14,930 bases of DNA from an uncultured Phascolarctobacterium sp. (GTDB lineage Bacteria > Bacillota > Negativicutes > Acidaminococcales > Acidaminococcaceae), in assembly GCA_945949475.1 (NCBI GenBank), contig CAMFET010000007.1, positions 1 to 14,930 of the forward strand, in the 5' to 3' direction. How positions within the stretch are numbered: the stretch's first letter is position 1; every line of letters starts with the position of its first letter. The position numbers were made by a program, and so were the translations under genes. This document shows positions 1-6,716 of this stretch, piece after piece. The notes below the pieces were generated by a model, which did not search any database, had not been told where the DNA came from, and worked only from the letters and a program-made list of their open reading frames with translations.

Positions 1-47
1 AAGTGGCGGAGGCAAGAATGCGACTACAGCAGCAATTCGATGAATAA
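1..47 (+). CDS. Possible 3' end of an upstream gene (partial)
   Basis: The third frame reads the tail VAEARMRLQQQFDE and ends at a TAA at 45-47. The composition (charged and glutamine-rich, helix-like) looks like the C-terminus of a real protein, and a weak terminator lies about 50 bases downstream. The second frame also stays open to a TGA at 41-43, so the frame choice is uncertain. Nothing can be said about function from 14 residues. Confidence 0.25.
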   Translation, partial: VAEARMRLQQQFDE

Positions 48-54
48 TCGAATT
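34..54. repeat. Perfect 8-bp inverted repeat over the upstream stop codon
   Basis: AATTCGAT at 34-41 is answered by ATCGAATT at 47-54 across a five-base spacer. The arms flank the probable stop codon of the upstream gene. No T-run follows, so a terminator is unlikely; it could be an operator or an mRNA 3' hairpin, or chance. Confidence 0.4.
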
Positions 55-97
55 ATGATAGCAATGGACAGGCTCGCATGTTCGCGAAGCGCCTCGT

Positions 98-119
98 CAT
101 GCTAAGGCATGTTTTTATT
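98..119 (+). terminator. Weak terminator-like hairpin
   Basis: CATGC (98-102), loop TAAG and GCATG (107-111) are followed by a T-rich run at 112-120. The stem is only five base pairs, so termination would be weak. The left arm could instead pair with an earlier GCATG at 76-80, giving two mutually exclusive hairpins. The rest of 120-270 shows no gene. Confidence 0.4.
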
Positions 120-181
120 TTGACGGATTAAGCGCTCTATGTGAACATTGCATCAAGCATGCGCAGACCGAAGCCTTTCAC

Positions 182-191
182 AGGTATACCT
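182..191. repeat. 10-bp palindrome AGGTATACCT
   Basis: A perfect palindrome lies about 90 bases upstream of the -10 element of the DUF1343 gene. It could be a regulator site, but position and length alone do not show this. Confidence 0.25.
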
Positions 192-274
192 TTGAGCGAT
201 AACTGTTTTACAAGAAAAACAACGCGAGCATGATGCTTGCTTATTACGAATTTCATATTCATGATTCTCACTTA

Positions 275-283
275 TGGTATAAT
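275..283 (+). promoter_or_regulatory. Extended -10 promoter of the DUF1343 lipoprotein gene
   Basis: TGG-TATAAT (275-283) matches the extended -10 form TGnTATAAT. No good -35 hexamer lies 16-18 bases upstream, as is usual for extended -10 promoters. Transcription would start near 290, leaving a leader of about 22 bases with an AAAGGAG ribosome binding site at 299-304. Confidence 0.6.
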
Positions 284-312
284 GGTATGATAGAGCCAAA
301 GGAGAACCGAAC

Positions 313-1548
313 ATGTTAAGAAAGATTTTACTGTTATTATTGTGTATAGTGGTTTTGAGTGGCTGCATGCTCACAAACGCAAAGAAAATGGATGTTGAGA
401 AGTCGTCTGGTAAGGTGGTGCTAGGCATCGAAAGAGTGTCTGAGCCTGAGTTTAGCAAGCTATTTAAAGGCAAGCACCTCGGCCTTTTTACCAACCAAAC
501 GGGCGTTGATAGCATGCTGCGCTCCAGCGTAGATATTTTACGAGAGCAGTATAATTTGAGCGCTATTTTTGTGCCAGAGCATGGCCTATATGGCGCTGTT
601 ACTGCGGGCGAAAAGTTTAACGATAGCCAGTATCAGAACATTCCTGTGCTTAGCTTGTACGGCGCAAGCCGTCGTCCCAGCAAAGAAATGCTGGATAAAA
701 TCGATACCATGGTGGTGGATATTCAGGATGTGGGCGTACGCCACTACACCTATTTCTCCTCGCTAGCCTATATCATGGAGGCCTGCGCTAAGTATAATAA
801 GGAGGTCGTGGTGCTGGACCGTCCTAATCCCTTGGGCGATAAAATCCAGGGTCCGGTGCTTAAGCCAGAGTACGCAACGTTCATTGGCCTGTATGCCATC
901 CCTCTGCGTCACGGACTAACCATCGGCGAGTTTGCCCGCTATATCAATACCGAGGAGGGCATTGGCTGTGCTTTAGAGGTAGTGCCCATGAAAAACTATC
1001 GCGCGGGCATGGATTGGCAGGCCACCGGCCTGCCCTGGGTACAGACCTCGCCCCGCATTCCCACCGCCGAGTGCGCCTATTTATACTGCATCACCGGCAG
1101 TCTGGGTAATGGCAACCTTTCCGTGGGCATCGGCACGGGCAAGCCCTTTCATTTTGTGGGCGCGCCCTTCATGGATGCAGCGCAGGTTAAGCAGGCCTTG
1201 GATGCGCAAAGGCTGCCCGGCATAGGCTTTCGTGCGGCGGTCTTTACTCCGGAAGCAGGTGCCTACGCAGGGAAGCTGGTCCACGGCGTAGAAATTTATG
1301 TGTTGGATAAGGAGCAGGCCAATCTGGCGGAAGCGGGCTACCAAATCCTCGCCACTCTGCGCCAGCTGTATCCTGATATGCTCACCTTTAAGGAGCGGGG
1401 CTATGGCCTTAAGGGCTACAAAATTGATACCAATTTGGGCGAAAGCAGCGCGCGGGAAAATTTACCTGCTAAGGAAGTATTTTCGCGCTGGGACCAGGAA
1501 ACTGCTGCTTTTGGCAAAAAGGCGAAGCTTTATAAGCTTTACCAATAA
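313..1548 (+). CDS. DUF1343 / NamZ-like lipoprotein (probable exo-beta-N-acetylmuramidase family)
   Basis: A 411-residue protein of the DUF1343 family, whose characterised member NamZ (Bacillus subtilis YbbC) removes terminal N-acetylmuramic acid from peptidoglycan fragments. Residues 1-18 form a lipoprotein signal with lipobox LSGC and Cys18 as the lipid-modified residue, so the enzyme should be membrane-anchored outside the cytoplasm. Visible family motifs are TNQTG (60-64), PEHG (88-91, with the likely catalytic glutamate), IQDVGVRHYTY (137-147), DRPNP (169-173), and a later NLSVGIGTGKPF segment before GAPF. In that later segment the family often has E-G-T-N-x-S-x-G-R-G-T; here the E and R are absent, so it may belong to a divergent subfamily. 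AAAGGAG supports the ATG start. It is followed by a hairpin and a new promoter, so it is probably monocistronic. The family call is firm; activity is inferred. Confidence 0.88.
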   Translation: MLRKILLLLLCIVVLSGCMLTNAKKMDVEKSSGKVVLGIERVSEPEFSKLFKGKHLGLFTNQTGVDSMLRSSVDILREQYNLSAIFVPEHGLYGAVTAGEKFNDSQYQNIPVLSLYGASRRPSKEMLDKIDTMVVDIQDVGVRHYTYFSSLAYIMEACAKYNKEVVVLDRPNPLGDKIQGPVLKPEYATFIGLYAIPLRHGLTIGEFARYINTEEGIGCALEVVPMKNYRAGMDWQATGLPWVQTSPRIPTAECAYLYCITGSLGNGNLSVGIGTGKPFHFVGAPFMDAAQVKQALDAQRLPGIGFRAAVFTPEAGAYAGKLVHGVEIYVLDKEQANLAEAGYQILATLRQLYPDMLTFKERGYGLKGYKIDTNLGESSARENLPAKEVFSRWDQETAAFGKKAKLYKLYQ

Positions 1549-1585
1549 GCTGGTAAGTTCTGCTTTGCTTACAATTTAAAATGCT

Positions 1586-1624
1586 TATACAGAGCTTCTG
1601 CTTTTCTGGCAGGAGCTTTGTGTA
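1586..1624 (+). terminator. Long hairpin after the DUF1343 gene
   Basis: Bases 1586-1601 pair with 1609-1624 to give a 16-bp stem with three G-U pairs and loop TTTTCTG. It lies 38 bases after the stop codon. The following tail is only mildly T-rich (TTTGTGT overlaps the right arm), so this may be a weak terminator or an mRNA-stabilising 3' hairpin. Confidence 0.55.
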
Positions 1625-1632
1625 TACCTATG

Positions 1633-1661
1633 TTGCATATCCTGACGATATGAGGTACAAT
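1633..1661 (+). promoter_or_regulatory. Promoter of the diguanylate cyclase gene, with a hairpin in the spacer
   Basis: TTGCAT (1633-1638) and TACAAT (1656-1661) are 17 bases apart. Between them lies a perfect inverted repeat, CATATC (1636-1641) and GATATG (1647-1652), that overlaps the -35 element and could be an operator. Transcription would start near 1668. Confidence 0.55.
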
Positions 1662-1722
1662 ATAAAGTGAATAAATATTTATACATTATTATGGAATTGT
1701 GACTATAAGAGGTGTGAGGGTT

Positions 1723-3837
1723 TTGCGTAGAATTATTCTTTTTGTTTTTGCTGTATTTTGTTTTTTGGTTACCGCGCTAACTCCATACGCTATACAAGCT
1801 GAAGCCAAGCAAGCCAAAACCGTCAAGGTGGGCTATGTTCTTTACCAAGGCTATCAGGAGGGCAGGGAGGGCGAGCCCAAGTCCGGCTATGGCTATGAAT
1901 ATTTGCAGCAGCTGGCATATTATGCCAATTGGCGCTATGAATATGTATATGGCGGCTTTAGTGATCTCTTGGAAAAGCTGCAAAAGGGCGAAATCGATGT
2001 AATGGGTAACCTGTCCTACACGCCTAAGCGAGCAGAAACTATTAGCTTTGGCACTGAGGAGCAGGGCAGGGAGCACTACTATCTCTATGTGCGTGAGGAC
2101 CGCTCCGATATTAGGGGTGAGGATTTGCATACCCTCAACGGCCTGCGTGTCGGTGTCAATAAAAATAGCCTGCAGGCCGAGCTTTTTCAAAAATGGTTAA
2201 ATAAGAATAATATTAAGTGCGAGCTTGTTTTCTATAATAGCACCAAGGCGCGCACTAGCGATATGAATATGGGCAAGCTGGATGCCACTGTCGCACCCAG
2301 CGTTATTGATGATCCCAATAGCATTTATCATTGGTATTCAGTGGCAAAAATCGGTGATTCGCCCTTCTTCTTTGGCGTTAACAAGCGTCGCCCCGACATT
2401 CTCCAGGAGCTCAATGCTGCTCAAGGTCGCATTCTCCAGTCCGACTGGTATTATAATGAAAAGGTTTATCTGAAATACTATGGCAATACTAGTGCCAATG
2501 ATTCCGGCATGAGTGCTCAGGAACGCCTGTGGCTGAATCAAAAGGGCACGGTGACCGTTGGCTATATTAATAATTCACTGCCCTATGCTAGCTGGGATGG
2601 TAAAAAGAACGATTTGGTAGGCATCCTAGGGGTATACAAGGCCCATGTGGAAAAGCGTTATCGTATTAATCTCGAAACTAAGCTATATGAGAATTTAGAG
2701 GCTTTGCGTGCCGGCTTGGATAAGGGTGAGGTGGATGCCATTTTCCCCGCCTATTCCAGCTATTGGACTGCCGAAACCAATGGACTCATGATCACGAGAC
2801 CTCTGAGTGAGGCCTATCTGATGCTGCTCTTCAAGGGCGAATATACTGATGAAACTACCTCTGTTATTGCCGTGGACCGAAACAGCTCCCTGCAAAAATA
2901 TGTGGCTCATGAGCATTATCCCAAGGCTGAATTGCGAGAATACGCGGACAAGGATGCCTGCGTCAAGGCAGTGGTCAAGGGCGAGGCGACAGCGACGCTG
3001 CTGACCACGGATACCTATTACGCTTATCGCCATGAATTAAATGATTTGGCGGATTGCAATCTGATCAATACCGGCTTTGTCGTTCCCGTGGGCTTCGCTG
3101 TGAAGCGCAATAATATCAATATGTATTCCTTTATGAATAAAAGCTTGGCCGGCATTGGCAACGAAACCATAAGCAAATCCATCATCGAGGGAGGCTACGC
3201 CATTCCTGAGCCCAGTCTAATGCAATTTTTGCGCATGCATATATATTTAGTGCTGCTTTTGGGCTTCCTTTTGACAGCCCTCATCGTTGGCTTTGGTATG
3301 CATTATGTGCTGACCAAGCGCCGTGAGGCCAGCCTGTGCCAATATAATCTGGAGCTGAACAAAAAGATTTATATCGACTTCGCCACAGGCCTGCCCAATA
3401 AGAACAAATGCGAGGAAATACTGGCTGCGCCTGGGCCCATCACCCAACCCACGGCCTGCTTCATGTTCGATTTGAACGATTTAAAAATCGTGAACGATAC
3501 CCAAGGTCACGAAATGGGTGATATGATGATCTATAGCTTTGCTAATCTGCTGCGCCAGGTGGTGCCCCGCCAGTATTTTGTCGGTCGCTTCGGCGGTGAC
3601 GAATTCATCATGATAGCTGAGGGCATTTCCGGCAAGGGCGAAATCAAGGCTTTGCTGCGGGATGTGCAGGAGCTGATCGAATTCTTCAACAAGAACAACA
3701 AGAATTTCCAATTAAGCTATTCCTCCGGCTATGCCTATAGCGGGGATCACGAGGGCGTAAGCCTGGGCGAGCTGCTTCGTTTGGCGGATGAATACATGTA
3801 TGCCAATAAAAAGGCCTTCAAGACCAAGAAGCGCTGA
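1723..3837 (+). CDS. Membrane diguanylate cyclase with two periplasmic solute-binding domains
   Basis: A receptor that should make cyclic di-GMP from two GTP in response to an extracytoplasmic ligand. I chose the TTG at 1723 (704 residues). It has GAGGTG at 1709-1714 with eight-base spacing and gives a clean signal peptide starting MRRIILFVF. The GTG at 1699 has no visible ribosome site. Order: signal peptide (1-28), first SBP_bac_3 domain (about 33-255, from VKVGY), second SBP_bac_3 domain (about 274-497, from VTVGYI), one membrane helix (about 505-531), then a GGDEF domain (about 552-704) with an intact GGDEF signature at 624-628. The RxxD inhibitory site expected five residues before GGDEF is absent, so product feedback may be missing. 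SBP_bac_3 domains usually bind amino acids or similar small molecules; the ligand here is unknown. There is no EAL or HD-GYP domain. Confidence 0.9.
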   Translation: MRRIILFVFAVFCFLVTALTPYAIQAEAKQAKTVKVGYVLYQGYQEGREGEPKSGYGYEYLQQLAYYANWRYEYVYGGFSDLLEKLQKGEIDVMGNLSYTPKRAETISFGTEEQGREHYYLYVREDRSDIRGEDLHTLNGLRVGVNKNSLQAELFQKWLNKNNIKCELVFYNSTKARTSDMNMGKLDATVAPSVIDDPNSIYHWYSVAKIGDSPFFFGVNKRRPDILQELNAAQGRILQSDWYYNEKVYLKYYGNTSANDSGMSAQERLWLNQKGTVTVGYINNSLPYASWDGKKNDLVGILGVYKAHVEKRYRINLETKLYENLEALRAGLDKGEVDAIFPAYSSYWTAETNGLMITRPLSEAYLMLLFKGEYTDETTSVIAVDRNSSLQKYVAHEHYPKAELREYADKDACVKAVVKGEATATLLTTDTYYAYRHELNDLADCNLINTGFVVPVGFAVKRNNINMYSFMNKSLAGIGNETISKSIIEGGYAIPEPSLMQFLRMHIYLVLLLGFLLTALIVGFGMHYVLTKRREASLCQYNLELNKKIYIDFATGLPNKNKCEEILAAPGPITQPTACFMFDLNDLKIVNDTQGHEMGDMMIYSFANLLRQVVPRQYFVGRFGGDEFIMIAEGISGKGEIKALLRDVQELIEFFNKNNKNFQLSYSSGYAYSGDHEGVSLGELLRLADEYMYANKKAFKTKKR

Positions 3838-3865
3838 AATCTTACAACCACATATGCATAAGAAA

Positions 3866-3900
3866 AGGCTGCCGCATTTAGCGACAGCCTAATTTTTATT
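3866..3900. terminator. Bidirectional terminator between convergent genes
   Basis: AGGCTGCCGC (3866-3875) pairs with GCGACAGCCT (3881-3890) with one mismatch and loop ATTTA. A T-run follows at 3893-3897 on the plus strand, and an A-run at 3863-3866 gives Ts on the minus strand. It serves the diguanylate cyclase gene and the facing carbonic anhydrase gene. Confidence 0.85.
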
Positions 3901-3905
3901 ACTAA

Positions 3906-4457
3906 TTAAACAATCTTTTCACCGTGGTAGCTTTCTCCGCCACCATTAGGGAGTAGGCCATAACGTTCGGTCCACAGGGTTTTATATTTAATGGCTTGAG
4001 CATGAATAGAGGCTAACCCTTTTTCGTCCAGAGTTTTGATAACCTTAGCAGGGATGCCGGCAACTAAGCTATTGGGCGGAACAATGGTACCTTTGGTAAC
4101 AACCGCACCGGCAGCAACGATGGAGCCTTTACCAATAACAGCGCCATCTAAAACAGTGGAATGCATACCGATTAAGCAATGGTCCTCAACGGTGCAGGCA
4201 TGCAGCAAAGCGCAGTGACCAACGGTTACATAATCACCTACGATGCAGGCGTAATTATCGGCAACGTGGAGCACACTATTATCTTGAATATTGCTGTAAC
4301 GACCAACCTCAATACGGTTTACGTCACCACGAATAGTAACGCCGGGCCAAACGCTAGCATACTCTTTAATTTCTACCTTGCCGATGAGAGTAGCGGTGTT
4401 AAAAGCATAAGCTTTTTCGTCAATTTTGGGAGCTTGTCCTTCAAATTTAAAAATCAT
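3906..4457 (-). CDS. Gamma-carbonic anhydrase family protein (left-handed beta-helix)
   Basis: A 183-residue hexapeptide-repeat protein of the YrdA/PaaY/CamH type. The chain is built of the [LIV]-G-x4 turns of a left-handed parallel beta-helix (about residues 20-140), followed by a C-terminal helix. The expected metal-binding histidines are present as H64, H81 and H86, with R43, D45 and Q58 at the places of the conserved active-site residues. The family includes zinc or iron carbonic anhydrases that interconvert CO2 and bicarbonate, and also proteins with other or no proven activity. The acidic loop with proton-shuttle glutamates of archaeal Cam is not present, as in the CamH group. A GGGGAAAG stretch precedes the start. 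It is transcribed alone, away from the TVP38 gene, from a promoter bearing an inverted repeat. Confidence 0.88.
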   Translation of the reverse strand: MIFKFEGQAPKIDEKAYAFNTATLIGKVEIKEYASVWPGVTIRGDVNRIEVGRYSNIQDNSVLHVADNYACIVGDYVTVGHCALLHACTVEDHCLIGMHSTVLDGAVIGKGSIVAAGAVVTKGTIVPPNSLVAGIPAKVIKTLDEKGLASIHAQAIKYKTLWTERYGLLPNGGGESYHGEKIV

Positions 4458-4503
4458 GTTCTTTCCCCACTTTCAAAAAATCATGTCAAGATATCAGCAT
4501 ACC

Positions 4504-4539
4504 TTAGATACACCTTAATTATATAAAATTGGTATCTAA
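4504..4539. promoter_or_regulatory. Probable operator: inverted repeat TTAGATAC / GTATCTAA
   Basis: TTAGATAC (4504-4511) and GTATCTAA (4532-4539) are perfect 8-base arms separated by 20 bases. One arm abuts the -35 hexamer, the other covers the predicted start site. A repressor dimer or dimer pair bound here would block RNA polymerase. The regulator is unknown and no regulator gene lies adjacent. Confidence 0.55.
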
Positions 4540-4545
4540 AGTCAA
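4518..4545 (-). promoter_or_regulatory. Promoter of the carbonic anhydrase-like gene
   Basis: Read on the minus strand, TTGACT (4545-4540) and TATAAT (4523-4518) are 16 bases apart. Transcription would start near 4511, giving a leader of about 54 bases. Confidence 0.75.
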
Positions 4546-4605
4546 GCAAGTTCACATTTAAATCATGGCACTTCACAGTTATTTTGCAGATTATGAAGCT
4601 ATTAC

Positions 4606-4635
4606 TTGCACAGAGTGGGTAAAAAGTCTTATAAT
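4606..4635 (+). promoter_or_regulatory. Promoter of the TVP38 operon
   Basis: TTGCAC (4606-4611) and a perfect TATAAT (4630-4635) are 18 bases apart. The start site near 4642 leaves a very short leader with AGAAAGGA just before the ATG at 4659. Confidence 0.6.
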
Positions 4636-4658
4636 TAAGATGAATAGAAAGGATTTTT

Positions 4659-5333
4659 ATGAAGAGAGAGACTATTTATTTATTGCTGCGTGTGGTAGCG
4701 TATTTGCTTTTATTGGGATTGGTGCTGTATGGTCTATATACTTCCCCTTATAATCCCCATCCTCATTCGGCGGAGGATATTCGTCGGTGGGTAATGAGCT
4801 TTGGCGTTTGGGCACCGCTAATTTATGTTGGTGTGTATACGATTAGGCCGCTGCTCTTTTTTCCTACCTTATTACTCAATTTGAGTGCCGGGGTACTCTT
4901 TGGCCCTTGGCTGGGGGTAATATTTTTACTGATGGGCGGCTTTGGCTGCGCCACCCTGTGCTATTCATTAGGGCGTTTTGGCGGCGGCAACTGGCTGCTG
5001 CATCATTTTGGTGGTAGCTGGGGTGAGCGTCTTAAGCATTATCTTGTGGGTGAGGGTAGCTTCAAAAAAATGCTGTGGCTGCGCACTGTGCCCATTTTCC
5101 CTTACGATCCTGTGAGTATTATTGCAGGCAGTGTTGGATTGTCCTTTAGAATTTATGGCTTAGCAACGATTTTAGGAATGCTGCCCGGGGCTATTGCTTA
5201 TAATTTTTTGGCAGATTCCTTTGGTACACCACGTTTTTATATGGCTATTTTAGTTACAGTACTGGCATTTGGGGTTCCCCTCTTGCTGTGGAAGAAAGGT
5301 TGTGATGCAATTGGCAAAAAATACAGAGATTGA
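4659..5333 (+). CDS. TVP38/TMEM64 family membrane protein
   Basis: A 224-residue polytopic protein with the VTT (SNARE-associated, DedA-like) fold. Hydrophobic segments lie at about 6-28, 50-70, 72-102, 165-185 and 193-212. The family signature is seen in the P-rich loop LRTVPIFPYDP (141-151), followed by the small-residue helix IIAGSVGLS, and in the glycine-rich LSAGVLFGPW (75-84). Relatives in the DedA superfamily act in membrane lipid movement and envelope homeostasis; the bacterial TVP38 members mostly lack a proven substrate. The gene has its own promoter and ends inside the next gene: the last 29 bases overlap the CYTH-CHAD reading frame, implying coupled translation. Confidence 0.88.
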   Translation: MKRETIYLLLRVVAYLLLLGLVLYGLYTSPYNPHPHSAEDIRRWVMSFGVWAPLIYVGVYTIRPLLFFPTLLLNLSAGVLFGPWLGVIFLLMGGFGCATLCYSLGRFGGGNWLLHHFGGSWGERLKHYLVGEGSFKKMLWLRTVPIFPYDPVSIIAGSVGLSFRIYGLATILGMLPGAIAYNFLADSFGTPRFYMAILVTVLAFGVPLLLWKKGCDAIGKKYRD

Positions 5334-6663
5334 ATTGAAATTGGTGATTGATAAGGAAAATTTAAAGTCGCTTTTAAAGCTGGACTGCGTAGCCCAAGCA
5401 GTACGCGAAGGCAGCTGCCAAAAGCGCAAGCTGGTGAGCAGCTATTATGATACGGAGGATTTAGCCTTTAAACGTAATGGTATTGCCTATAGAGTTCGCT
5501 CCAAGGGAGATGGCAGCTATGAGGCTACGGTTAAGACCAGTGTGACCAATGCTGCAGGCTTGAGTGAGCGGATGGAGCTCAATTTGCCCTTGCAGAGCGC
5601 TCGTCCCAAGCTAGAGGGCTTTGCTGAGCTTGGCTTGGGCTATGAGCTGAGTGAGCTAGCACCGAACGGCATCAGCAAGCTTTTCACTGTAAATGTACAG
5701 CGCACCACCTACATCCTCGATTTAGAGGGAGCTGTGGCAGAGCTTGCTATTGACCATGGCAAGATAACTGCGGCTAAGGATAGCACTGACCCCATTGATG
5801 AGGTTGAGATAGAATTATTAGAGGGAGATAAGGCTGCACTTTTAGATTTAGCAGCTTCTATCGCGACCGAAATACCGGTTTTTGTAGAAAAACGCAGCAA
5901 ATTTGTGCGTGGTTTGGCTTTGCGCGGCATTACTGCAGATGAAGCAATCTTGAAAGATAAATTAGGCAACGGATTAGTCAAAAACGAGGTTTTGGCAGCT
6001 GTTGCCGCACATGGAGAGCAGCTGCTGGCTCTGCAGCAGGAGTTACAGCAAAATATCAGCGAAAAGCTGCTCAAAAATCTTAAACGTGAGCTTTTAATAA
6101 TGCGTAGCTTGGCCGCTATGGCGGAAGCAGGAGCATGCGAGCGCCTTGAGCATATGCTTGAGCTGGTGGAAAATGTGCGCGCTTTGCTGGCCTTGCAGGT
6201 GCTGTGGCAGCGTATTATGACTAAAGCAAATTTGGAGCGCAGCTCACTACAAAAGAAATTGGCTGCTAACACAAAGGAGTACTTAACACAGCTGCAAAAA
6301 GCAGCTGCTGGTGGGCAGTTTACCGCTGTTGTTTTTGCTTTAACGAGCTTGGTTTATAAGGCAAAGCTAGAAGAGGAAGCTGTGGATGCAAGGGTTAAGG
6401 CTACAGTGAAGGCATGGCAGCAAGAATTGGCTGAGGGCAAGCTTACTGCTGGTGAAAATATCTGTGCCTTAGCACGCTGCTGCAATGTGAAAGCTGTTCT
6501 TAAGGCTAGTGAAGCAGTGAAAAAGCAGCGTCGTCAGCTTAACAAGCAGGCGGTGCTTGCTGCTTGGCAGGAGCAGCTGCAGGGTATTTGCGATGCCAGC
6601 ACCAGTAAGCTGGTATATCGTGAAGCAGGCATGCTTGTGGGCTATTTGCTGGCTAAAAATTGA
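5305..6663 (+). CDS. CYTH-CHAD domain protein (probable triphosphatase-type enzyme)
   Basis: A 452-residue protein started at the ATG at 5305, which has AGAAAGG five bases upstream; the frame is open further upstream but without a ribosome site. The N-terminal CYTH domain (about 5-205) carries the hallmark ExExK motif as E8-I-E-L-K12 and alternating charged strands such as DEVEIELLEG that line the triphosphate tunnel. CYTH enzymes hydrolyse inorganic triphosphate or thiamine triphosphate with a divalent metal. Residues about 215-452 are all helical and match a CHAD domain in place and length. CHAD is named for conserved histidines, yet only two histidines appear in this part, so polyphosphate binding may be weakened. 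The start overlaps the TVP38 gene. Confidence 0.82.
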   Translation: MQLAKNTEIELKLVIDKENLKSLLKLDCVAQAVREGSCQKRKLVSSYYDTEDLAFKRNGIAYRVRSKGDGSYEATVKTSVTNAAGLSERMELNLPLQSARPKLEGFAELGLGYELSELAPNGISKLFTVNVQRTTYILDLEGAVAELAIDHGKITAAKDSTDPIDEVEIELLEGDKAALLDLAASIATEIPVFVEKRSKFVRGLALRGITADEAILKDKLGNGLVKNEVLAAVAAHGEQLLALQQELQQNISEKLLKNLKRELLIMRSLAAMAEAGACERLEHMLELVENVRALLALQVLWQRIMTKANLERSSLQKKLAANTKEYLTQLQKAAAGGQFTAVVFALTSLVYKAKLEEEAVDARVKATVKAWQQELAEGKLTAGENICALARCCNVKAVLKASEAVKKQRRQLNKQAVLAAWQEQLQGICDASTSKLVYREAGMLVGYLLAKN

Positions 6664-6716
6664 GCTATATGACAGAATTTTTGATTTTGCAATTTCTAAT
6701 ATAAGGGGGACTAAAA

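Noticed and set aside
153..515. 120-codon minus-strand open frame over the DUF1343 promoter and start
   Set aside because: It is antisense to a well-supported lipoprotein gene and its promoter, has no ribosome site, and its sequence has no recognisable domain.
4179..4526. 115-codon plus-strand open frame rich in N, T and I
   Set aside because: It is antisense to the hexapeptide repeats of the carbonic anhydrase-like gene, whose catalytic histidines are all in place.
4565..4753. 62-codon open frame before and into the TVP38 gene
   Set aside because: It has no ribosome site, spans the TVP38 promoter and overlaps the real start in another frame.
5269..5304. Upstream extension of the CYTH-CHAD gene by 12 codons
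   Set aside because: These codons lie in the TVP38 gene and lack a ribosome site. The ATG at 5305 has AGAAAGG and puts the ExExK motif near the N-terminus as usual.
5709..6272. 187-codon minus-strand open frame inside the CYTH-CHAD gene
   Set aside because: Its serine/alanine-rich product is the mirror of leucine- and alanine-rich codons on the coding strand. It is a shadow of the real gene.
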